From NCBI GenBank assembly GCA_027382625.1, contig JAJKFJ010022662.1, forward strand, positions 1 through 64,000: a stretch of DNA of 64,000 nucleotides, given 5' to 3'. Below the pieces are notes generated by a model that ran no database searches, was not told the DNA's origin, and saw only the letters and a program-made list of their open reading frames with translations. This DNA is from Tetmemena sp. SeJ-2015 (taxonomy: Eukaryota > Ciliophora > Spirotrichea > Sporadotrichida > Oxytrichidae). Position numbers and translations under genes: made by a program. Position 1 is the first letter of the stretch, and every line of letters begins with the position of its first letter. Shown one piece after another: positions 56,501 to 64,000 of this stretch.

Positions 56501-58566
56501 TTTAATTCGAAAATTTATTTAAAATATGCATTCTGAATGTGAAAACTTTTTAATTAAATAATAAGAGAATAAAGAATTTTGATGAAACCTTTATTTTGAG
56601 AAACAAAATAAGCAAAATTAGTGAAAGCTGAATACCACTTAGCAATTTTTTCTGCAATTATACTTTGATTTATCTTTATTTATAATTGTGTGATTTAAAC
56701 AAATTTCAGTATAATTCATAACAAAGAAAGGAATGCAATAACTTTATATTAAATAATCGTTGAATAATCAATCAAATATATAAGAAGAATAATCAATAAA
56801 ATTAATTATTAAGAATGTTGCTAGAAAATCCGAGAACCGGCCACTTTAATTAGTTAGGGCCTCCTGAAATGTATTTGTATTGCTAGCCACAAAAAACGAT
56901 ATTATTTGTGCTATGTCTCTCAATTTAAATTATTAAGATTATTAAGTTAATATCTTTATTTCAAAAGCATTAATTACTATCGATACATCATTTGTCAAGT
57001 GTTAGAATGAGAAAGGGTACTACTTCTGTTAAAGCAACTGCTTAAACCATTTGCAAAATTGGATTCATCCAAAATAAACCATAGAGCTAAAGCAAAAAAA
57101 TATATTAGCATAAAAAAATATTCTTCTATAAATTAAATCAAATAACTCTAAAAGAGTCAGTCTGCGTAAGTTCCTATTCTTATGCACCCACTAATATGGT
57201 AAGTGTTTTTACAACAGTTACTTTAACAATCTTATTTTTGAATGTTAAATCACTTGTGAAGATTGTGTACGACTAATCCAGATTTGAAATTCTTTAATAA
57301 ACCAGGAATTAAGCATGAACACTTTGATCAGAGCTAAAATCAAGTTTAAATTATTTGTGTTTGATATCTGCAACAGAGACGATAACTCCTTAGGCTACCT
57401 GAGCAATGGGAACTTGAACTTGAATTTTCAGTGCTTGAGAACCGATTAAGTACTTCTGATCTTTTAAAGGTACGTCAAAATTTAGGATTGAGAGGTCAAT
57501 GATGATTCTTTTTTGGAATAAAAACTTCACTTCGCTATTTGTGGTGTACTCAAAATCATCAACGTAAAATTATTAATTTAAATAAATGAGGCTATTACTT
57601 TGAGATTATACACTTTGTTAGCCTCTAGCTTTAAGAGGAAATCTTCGGTTATCATAAGTGGGTACGGTGGAGCCATGGTTAGGAATGTGCTGTAAATCTG
57701 AGAGTCGATGTTGTCAGCATCAACAAATTCAAATCATATCTAAATAAAGACACAAAAATACTTTGTTAACATAAATAAATGACTCTTTATTTAGTATAGC
57801 TCTCGGTGCAAGTAGAGATTTTAAATTAGGCAATTTCGTTATAAAATTTACATATAAAATATCAAATAATTTTAAGCTAAATATTTTTTTTATAATAAAT
57901 TCTTCATCATATTACCTAGATATTGAGTTTAAATATCCTTCTTAGAATGGTAAAATACCATTAATATATTTTTACCCTTTCAAATTAATTTGCTTACTAA
58001 TATCCTTTAATTAATTTATTTAATTACATAACAAGGGAAGATATGCTTTTAATTTTAATAGAATTCAATAATACCAAAAAATTCGTGAAAATATATTTAT
58101 TTTATAGTTTCTTAATATTTATAATTCCCCTGAATAGATTTAAGGATAGAATTGAGTAAAAAAATATATTTGGGCGAATTAGAAAATAGTGACATTCAAA
58201 ATTATTTTAATAAAAAGTAAATAACAATTAAAAGTCCAAAACCTAACTAAACTATTTAAATCATAATGCTATTATGTATTAAAAATAATTTTAAATCATT
58301 TTTTTTAAAAAAATCATAACTATAAGGTATTTTTATACGATTAGCTAAAGCAAGTCGCACTAAATATCCTAACATATTAATTATGGCCAAAATAATAATA
58401 ATTTTACTTTAAAATAATTTCTGAAAGGAAAAATGCAATTTCACCCTTAACTTTGTTTTTTTGATAAAAACGCACTTATACTGTTTAGATGCAAATTGTT
58501 GATTTTTTTCTTATTTCTAAAAGATATTAAAATGAAATTGCAAAAAATGAAGAAATACTTTTCCAT
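44536..58566 (-). CDS. Gene D: large CADG-like / multi-TM membrane protein with divergent C-terminal tail
   Basis: The start ATG at 58566-58564 gives MEKYFFIFCNFILISF, signal-peptide-like. The CADG-like block is at 57370-57740 and the propeller-like block near 55310-55490. TM1 to TM3 lie at 47767-48430, TM4 at 47627-47735, and later membrane exons run between 47300 and 47594 and near 45550-45790. The tail after the last TM segment differs from B, C and E. It is strongly basic near the end (KRKKPTIVKKKFKRRIKKA) and stops with TGA at 44536-44538. The last membrane block is split by a 734-bp insertion between two copies of TTAAAAGC. The N-terminal block shows small frame disagreements with A that I could not resolve, so eliminated segments or damage there are possible. 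Function is unknown. Confidence 0.58.
44813..45546. mobile_element. 734-bp insertion in the last membrane exon of gene D
   Basis: The paralogs B, C and E have GAATTTAAAAGCAAGTAGA uninterrupted. In D the sequence breaks after TTAAAAGC (44805-44812), and a second TTAAAAGC (45539-45546) precedes the rest. Deletion of the insert plus one repeat restores the frame ...YLLLNSFLVIKETVS. It could be an IES with an 8-bp pointer or a transposon with a TTAA-containing target duplication. Confidence 0.72.
45622..45641 (-). other. IES-2 of gene D (20 nt, pointer ATT)
   Basis: Same site. Deletion restores FLLLTNIDIDL, whereas retention shifts the frame. Confidence 0.68.
46137..46553 (+). repeat. R1 repeat copy, gene D (first)
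   Basis: The most intact copy, with short terminal inverted repeats (AGAATTTAATTGAAAAT at the left; inverted AGAATTTAATTAAAAT at the right) and the shared core. Confidence 0.75.
46930..47155 (-). repeat. R1 repeat fragment, gene D (inverted)
   Basis: Partial copy with GTGTCGCTTATAACTCTATT and TAAGATCTGAGAATTTAATA on the plus strand. It lies 0.4 kb from the first copy in opposite orientation. Confidence 0.62.
47595..47626 (-). other. 32-nt intron 2, gene D
   Basis: GTAAGATTTT...ACTATAG at the position equivalent to gene C intron 2. Confidence 0.72.
47736..47766 (-). other. 31-nt intron 1, gene D
   Basis: The intron runs GTAAGTTTAC...TTGTAG at the conserved position. Confidence 0.78.
49140..50540. 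other. Long spacer in gene D, equivalent to the TBE-bearing spacer of gene A
   Basis: It lies between the conserved blocks ending GATAACTCTAAAC and starting TCAACAAAACTGAAGTGCAT. Apart from a ~60-bp TBE fragment and a weak R1-like stretch near 49640-49830, nothing is recognised. Confidence 0.45.
50395..50460 (-). repeat. Small TBE fragment in gene D
   Basis: About 60 bp match 3530-3590 of the relic (AGCAGCTTCTTATAGTG core). It lies in the long spacer of gene D, just before a conserved coding block. Confidence 0.65.
51440..51860 (+). repeat. R1 repeat copy, gene D (second full copy)
   Basis: Shares the TGCTGAGAATTTAATAAAAA start, the CTTGCAACTTTTGTAATGGG core and the CAGATCAGGGGGTAAATCTG segment. 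Confidence 0.72.
52505..52847. mobile_element. R2 element in gene D
   Basis: About 343 bp with ~33-bp inverted ends (left TACGTTCAGCCCCGATTTTT, right AAAATTGGGGCTTAACGG). A short hairpin of the GACTACT...CCAGTAGTC type lies near the right end. A further lone end, AAAATTGGGGCTGAACTG, lies near 53758. Confidence 0.6.
53370..53580 (-). repeat. R1 repeat fragment, gene D (inverted, decayed)
   Basis: Only the part around CACAAAAGTTGCAAGGATAA is clearly preserved. Confidence 0.45.
54600..55220. other. Gene D-specific spacer insertion
   Basis: About 620 bp between AATCAAATGATTAAATA and the conserved CTCGTTCCCA block. Gene A has under 50 nt there. The ends show a weak inverted similarity (GGGTGAATAGAATTAG versus the reverse complement of CTAATTACATTATACCT). 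No gene is seen. Confidence 0.4.
55850..55972. repeat. Low-complexity A/T tract in gene D
   Basis: Almost pure A/T with alternating A and T runs and a 22-base T run. It sits in a spacer where gene B has a similar A/T tract (21540-21715). Confidence 0.7.
57370..57740 (-). other. CADG-like coding block, gene D
   Basis: It is homologous to the other CADG-like blocks: FEFVDADNIDSQIYS, then ...NLKVIASF, then after IES-1 YVDDFEYTTNSEVKF. Confidence 0.6.
57571..57587 (-). other. IES-1 of gene D (17 nt, pointer ATTT)
   Basis: Same site and junction as in genes A and B. Confidence 0.72.
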
Positions 58567-58941
58567 TTACTCCAAAAGCAGTATATTTCTACTTGTACTA
58601 TAATCCGAAAAGCATTTTGATAAAGGAAGATTGAAGAACTTGATTTATTTTAATTATTATTTCCTTTGATAATTTTATCTATCCTTTTTTTCGAATAATA
58701 AATTTGTAATTTTTAGAAATAGTAAATAATAATTCGTATTTTAGATTTCAAGAAATTGAGATTTTAATTTTGAAATGTTTCTGACTTTGTAGAGTTATTT
58801 TATTTAAATTGTAATTTAGCAAAAATATATAATTAATTCCACAAACTCATCGAATTAAACAATCAAAGCTATTCATTTTAGAGTATTGAATAATTATTAA
58901 AATTAAAGTTCTATAATAAATTGACATTAAATTTTAGCTGT
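58567..58941. other. Intergenic region D-E
   Basis: 375 bp between the gene D start and the gene E stop, AT-rich and the shortest of the four gaps. No gene is recognised. Confidence 0.5.
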
Positions 58942-61900
58942 TCAAGTATTTTTAAGCTTTATTTAAAGCTTACTCTTTAACATACTCTTATGAGTAGCAA
59001 ATATTTTAGAAGTTAAATGTTTTTCTTTTGGCTTAGTTTCAATATAATAAGGTAGATCTATTAATTCTTATACACTTTCAGAGAAATTAATTCCATTCTC
59101 TTGCTCAAAGGTGTTAAATCTTAATGAAATATCGCCATCTTTAACTTTTTATACTCGATTTTTTGTATCATTATCTCTCTCAAAATAAATATATTATAGG
59201 AAGGATATAATTAGGTTACATCAAATTCGATGTAGAAATAAAAAAATAATTTAAAATGGAGAAATTGGCAAGATTTTTGAAGATGCAGTAGTTAGAGTTC
59301 TGCATCAAGGCTATAGTTACTCTGAGTTTATAATTTCAGTTTTAAACTTTGTATACTTATTGCAACTATCTTAAATATCATTATGAAAATTATTTGGTCT
59401 TGTTCTAGTAACAACAATTTTCGAGTGGTCTAATCTTCTATGGTACAATTTTCAGTCAATAATTCTTCTTATTTAAATGAAAATAAAAAAAATTCATTGG
59501 CAATTTAAAGATAGCTGAAGTAGAAAATTAATTTTTTTAAGTCTGAGCATATTTTTACTTCTATCCATCCTTTAATGGGTAATAAAATGTTGATGTTGTT
59601 TTATTTTAGTTTTGATGTATTGAAGTAATTTTGAAACAGTTTCTTTAATGACAAGAAACGAATTTAAGAGTAAATAGAAAATGACAAGAACGATGGGAAT
59701 GAATCCAAGTTAAGTTTTCAAATCTATATCTAAACTGGTTAGCAATATTTATTATTTAATAGGAAGGGAATGAATGAGTAGCAAGTTAAAAGAAAAATGC
59801 TTTCGTTGAACAAAGATATTGTATGAAACTCTCTACTCTCGTATGGATTGGTAAGATTAACGAGCATTATCATAAAAATGCTAGTTTAAATTTGCAAGAT
59901 TAAACAAATCTATGGACAATCTTGGAAGCATATCAATATTAAATAAATTAGGAATTAAATAGAAAAGAGTATAAAAATTCAGAGAACCAATAATAGTAAT
60001 ATAATAATAGTCTTTGATGGGTTAATACAAATCATTTAAGTAAGACTATTACTTGTAATACAAAAATGATTTTGAATTCAATTTCTTCACTTGCTGTTTA
60101 TTTTAAAGAAATGCTAAACATTTATCTTTTTCTATGGTCAAATTATCAAAAAATATAACTCAGCTCTTATGTAAAGAAGCTTCATAATTTAGCTTTAGGA
60201 ATTATCAGAATAAAGGTCCCCGAATTATTTTTTCAGAAATGAATAAATTTTAAAAAGTATAAAATATCATGATGATGGAATAAAACAATCTTCTTATCCA
60301 AATATACAAAACAAAAGCTAAGATCTTAATTCCTGCATCTTCCTTAGCTTTTGTATTTTCAATAAGTACTTCCATTTAATCAACAATGTTTACTTTTTCC
60401 TTCTGCCTTCGATCTCGAAGCAGTGTTAATTTATTTTGAAAGCAGTTTCATTATGTACATAGCTAGAAAGGGCATTGAGAAAGTAAAGACGACCATTAAA
60501 AATAATAATTTAAATTGTCAAAGAAATACATGCAGACATCAAATCACCACTGTAGTCAGTTCTCATCTATAGTGTTGTAGAAGAAATGAATTCTTACATC
60601 AAAGAAATTTATAAGAGCGCATATTGTAAGTTCAAGTTATCCCTCTGCAATGAATCTCAGAATCTGATTGTAGATACACTTTTCATAAACCAATTTCAAA
60701 ACTTTGCTAAAAATTAATCAGTAGTAAGGAAACTTACTTGCGCTTAGAAATGCCAAAAAGTTAAATCAGCAATGCAAGAGCTGAGAGCATGAGGTTTATG
60801 AAAATCATGTAAAACATGAGACCGAGGTTTTCGATTAAATTAGTTGAACTGTAGTTCATAAAATCGAAGAATGGGTTCAGAGGCTCGTATGAGAATGAAT
60901 TAAAGTCAAAAATTCCATTCGAAAAATTATATGTGTCAACTATCATTACAGTAATTTAATGATATCAGAATATTTTTTATTTTCTTTAAATAAATAAGTT
61001 GAGCTGTGCGATATCATTCATTTTATTTGTTCAGAAACGCAAAAAATGTTAGTGTGTTAGCAGGAAGTAAAATAGACATCATTGGCAAATGTGTTATAAG
61101 TTGAAAGCCTTCAATCATCCCCCATAGCATTTGAGCTCCCAAGCTCCTACAAAAATTGATTTGCTCTAATCTTACAGAAAAATATTAAGACTTGCACTAA
61201 TTCCAAACATAGTGGTCATCGCTATTTTTATCCATATCACTACTGAATTAGAGAGTGAGAAATCGCCAGTTGATATTTGAGGGGGAATTTCTTTTTAGAT
61301 TTAGTAATTTAGAGATATTTTGGAATTTACACTTTTATCAAAGTAAGTGTCTGATTGATTGAAGGTTACATAGATAGAGTCTAATTGAGTTTGTGAAATT
61401 TGGGAATCTCAACTACCGAATTTAAGATTGATATGAAGTAAGTTATAAGATTTTAAAGAATTATAATTTATCAATAAATTAAAATAGATTTACCTTTAAA
61501 ACTAGTAATTTAGTAGTTTACTGCAAATTTTTTCCCCTCAATTTTGACTTAAATTTTCATTGACTGATTTAGATACTCGGAGTAATTTTAAGGAATTAAC
61601 ATCTCCTTTTCAAACTATATTGTCATTTATCCTGTTGTAGTAACTTTTAAAATCCTTGCTTGAAGATTAGCTTCTGCCTTAGACATTTTACTCTTGATCC
61701 AAAATTTATGTTGCTCGTTGAAACTAAAAGGTAGAACTTAAAGAGTAAATGAATACGTAAGTTTTACTAGTCTGGTCTGTTTAAACTTGAGAGTTTTACT
61801 ATTATAGTAAATAAGCCTTTTCCGTCAGGGTTAGTTTCATTTTAAGGATAATCTTTTTTTTAAAATTATAGATTGAATGTGATACCCGAATTTCGATCAA

Positions 61901-64000
61901 ATTTTGAAAAATTAGAAGACTTTGAGTCGAATGAAACAGAGATCTGATACAAATATTTTTTTATTTTGATAGCCATTATATTATTCATCAATAATATCTG
62001 GGAGTTAGTATATCAAAGAAAAGCCTTGCATAGTATCCTAGTTTTAAAGATTTAGTTTAAAATAAGGTGCATTTTTGTTATAGCTAAGAATTTAATAAAA
62101 AGAGAATTAAATAAATAAACATAAAATCCGTGGCAGTTGAAGTGTGGGATATTGGGTTAATTTTATTAGCATTCGATTAATCATAAAATTCTAAGCAACT
62201 TTGATCTTTGCAACTTCTTCGTAGGAGGTCTGTGGAAAGAGTTATCTAGGTCATAAGTTTTTTAACTTATAATTTGTTGGTTCGGAATTTGTGACTTCAA
62301 AAACCCTTCATAGGTACCTCCTATCATAATGGCAGTAGAATAGACTCATGTTAAAATTAAATAACTATCGAACAAGCCTCATATTGGGCTAACTACTTTA
62401 CAATTTAACTGACAAAAAATTACAATTCTTCATTTATTATTTTAACTTAATTCCGACTTTGATTTAAATTTTAACTATGAGATCGGGATAAGAAAAGATA
62501 ACTCTAAATAATGATTAAAATCATTTGTTAGAATATTTTTAATTTAATAAATATTTTAATCCTTTCTATATTTCAGCCAATAACTAGTTTTTAAAAATTA
62601 ATAAAGGGAGCTTTAAATTTCATTATATCTGAGAATTTAAAAGAAAATAATTCACAAATACATGCTCATTCTTGTTGGATTACCTTTGAATACTAGTTTA
62701 AATTAATAATTTTCGTTATAAATATATTAAAATGTCAGCCGCTGATGCCAGCCTCCCCATCTCTAAAAAAAACGCGATTTTACAGAGTTGGCACGGGAGG
62801 TCGACCCAGCCGGTTTGGCCACGGTGGCTCCAGCCTCGGCAGAGGCACTCAGCCACCACCCTCCACAGCCTCCAGCTTGCTGAGAGGAGCTGCAAGCTCC
62901 AAGGATCCTCGGCCATCTTAGCTCTCACCTCGGCAAGTCCGAGAGACCTCACCAAGGTCAGTGAGAGAGCCGAGTCTTCAGCAAGCTGGAGTGCGTGGAG
63001 GGTGGTGCCGAGTGCCTCTGCGAGGCTGGAGCCACGTGGCCAAACCGGCTGGGTCGACCTCCGTGCCAACTCTGTAAATGCGTTTTTTTAGAGATGTGAG
63101 GCTGGCATCAGCGGCTGACATTTTAATATATTTATAACGAAAATTATTATTAAATTAGAAAGTTAAAATTCAGGACGCACACGACCGGCACTAGGCACCG
63201 GTCGCCCTTTCCCTGAAGGCTTTCTGGTTTGGTAATCCATTGGCTGGTGGTGAGTGCTTAAAATGAGGCAAGGGATAATGGCAGCCGAAGCCCTGGGGAA
63301 GGTGGTTGAGCTGCTCACTGGAGAGATAATCAAAGGTGAGTGGTTCCCACTCACCTTCCTAATCCTGTTAGGCGTGGAGGGACGAGATCTATGGGCAAAC
63401 ACTCAGTCATGCAGCTGGACAGCGAAGCCAGACGCTACGGAGCAGCGACTTGCTCTCGGTCCGATGCTACCGGATTTTTTTTCTCCTTTCAGGTTTTTTT
63501 GGATGGTCTGCAGAAGCCGGGGGCTTCTGCTCAGAGTGTGAGGTGGCGGGGGTGCCACGTGTTTAATATCCCTATTCGGCTGGTAGGTTTGTGTGCGTCA
63601 GATAAGTGCGTCACAGCAATATCATTGACGTCACGGCCTATCTTATTTATGCCGGGGGCCCTTTAATTCCCTTTAATTATTATTAATTATTATAACGAAA
63701 ATTATTAATTTAAACTAGTATTCAAAGGTAATCCAACAAGAATGAGCATGTATTTGTGAATTATTTTCTTTTAAATTCTCAGATCTAATATTGTTTTACA
63801 ATTGGAACTCCAATTCTGTTGCTAATTTTTTATAATTATAAGAAATTTACTTCAAAATTTGAAACTTAATGACTAGATTCTTTCGCAATTAATACGATTT
63901 TTTGCAATAATATAAACATTACTTTTATAACGCAAGCCTTGGATCATAGAGTAAAGTTCTTTCTTTATTATAAAAGATGAAATTAATTAAGAATTAAGCA
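58942..64000 (-). CDS. Gene E: 3' part of a fifth paralog (5' end outside window)
   Basis: The stop is TGA at 58942-58944, after the tail LIDLPYYIETKPKEKH...QIKLKNT, which is the same tail type as B and C. Membrane exons follow upwards: last TM near 59580-59740, a middle membrane exon at 60260-60566, TM4 at 60598-60706, and TM3 at 60738-60946 with YEPLNPFFDFMNYSSTNLIE. TM2 is near 61020-61150 and TM1 near 61180-61420. Above ~62080 the gene spacer is filled by an R1 repeat and a GC-rich nested palindrome element, and coding blocks are not recognised there. The frame is open only when TAA/TAG are read as Gln. Confidence 0.58.
59748..59761 (-). other. IES-2 of gene E (14 nt, pointer TATT)
   Basis: Same site, and the shortest of the four copies. 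Deletion gives FLLLTSLDID. Confidence 0.7.
60567..60597 (-). other. 31-nt intron 2, gene E
   Basis: GTAAGAATTC...ACTATAG at the position equivalent to gene C intron 2. Confidence 0.72.
60707..60737 (-). other. 31-nt intron 1, gene E
   Basis: The intron runs GTAAGTTTCC...TTTTTAG at the conserved position. Confidence 0.78.
62078..62480 (+). repeat. R1 repeat copy, gene E
   Basis: It starts TTATAGCTAAGAATTTAATA; the middle is diverged, and the CTATCGAACAAGCCTCAT segment is retained. Confidence 0.65.
62722..63150. repeat. GC-rich foldback palindrome
   Basis: Arms of about 180 bp face each other around a centre near 62925. The outer part starts TATATTAAAATGTCAGCCGC, and both arms carry GGTCGACCCAGCCGGTTTGG or its complement. 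The DNA or any transcript could form a very long hairpin. Confidence 0.78.
63160..63680. other. GC-rich unique segment of the composite element
   Basis: About 520 bp containing CGACCGGCACTAGG...CACCGGTCG and GTGAGTGGTTCCCACTCAC hairpins, a short GACGTCACGG stretch and overlapping frames of 79-108 codons on both strands. No protein or RNA family was recognised. Confidence 0.4.

Larger units (their letters stand above)
62627..63784. mobile_element. Composite nested inverted-repeat element in gene E
   Basis: The outer inverted repeats (62627-62721 and 63689-63784, ~95 bp, starting ATCTGAGAATTTAAAAGAAA) enclose a GC-rich palindrome (62722-63150) and a second GC-rich segment (63160-63680). A third, partial copy of the inner end of the outer repeat lies inverted near 63128-63155. 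The outer end resembles the R1 terminus. Long frames on both strands are by-products of the palindrome and GC content. Confidence 0.75.

Noticed and set aside
62716..63091. Frames of 117 and 119 codons on opposite strands
   Set aside because: They are mirror products of the GC-rich palindrome and share its symmetry; no protein motif is visible.
1..64000. CRISPR arrays, bacterial operons, rRNA or tRNA genes
   Set aside because: No regularly spaced repeats, ribosome-binding sites, rRNA stretches or tRNA B-box patterns were seen on scanning by eye.

Overview
ORGANISM. The window looks like germline (micronuclear) DNA of a spirotrich ciliate of the Oxytricha/Stylonychia type. Three lines of evidence support this. 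(1) TAA and TAG are read as glutamine in every recognisable reading frame, and only TGA ends frames. (2) Coding blocks are interrupted both by ~30-nt GT...AG introns and by very short AT-rich segments bounded by 3-4 bp direct repeats. Removing one repeat plus the segment restores the same frame in paralogous copies, as expected of internal eliminated sequences (IESs) and their pointers. (3) A 2.1-kb transposon relic has 77-bp terminal inverted repeats that begin with CAAAACCCC, which resembles the telomere-tipped TBE elements of these ciliates. The species is not identified. LAYOUT. Nearly the whole window is a tandem array, on the minus strand, of five paralogous large membrane-protein genes, called A to E here: A 1-12894 (3' end outside), B 13891-26493, C 27357-~43985, D 44536-58566, E 58942 to beyond 64000. 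Each has a signal-peptide start (lost in C), extracellular-type domains (cadherin/CADG-like and probably beta-propeller-like blocks) and a C-terminal module of about eight membrane segments with a charged tail. About 12-14 kb of DNA encodes each gene, and most of that is non-coding spacer. Intergenic gaps are about 0.4-1.0 kb. MOBILE AND REPEATED DNA. The spacers are full of insertions that differ between paralogs. They include a TBE-like relic (2417-4522) with kinase and DDE-transposase pseudogenes, plus three smaller fragments of the same family. A ~4.2-kb element (39078-43270) in gene C has ~0.4-kb terminal inverted repeats, a nested inverted repeat and a CRESS-type Rep/SF3-helicase gene that uses TAG as Gln. 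A ~0.4-kb repeat family (R1) has at least five convincing copies. There are several MITE-like inverted-repeat elements, a GC-rich nested palindrome (62627-63784) and gene-specific insertions flanked by direct repeats. MOST INTERESTING. The Rep-bearing inverted-repeat element is the best candidate for something undescribed. Next come the paralog-by-paralog record of IES gain and change, and the nested GC-rich palindrome. LIMITS. The large genes cannot be joined end to end by eye. Exon and segment boundaries are given only where several paralogs agree. No searches were run, and all family names rest on motif recognition.
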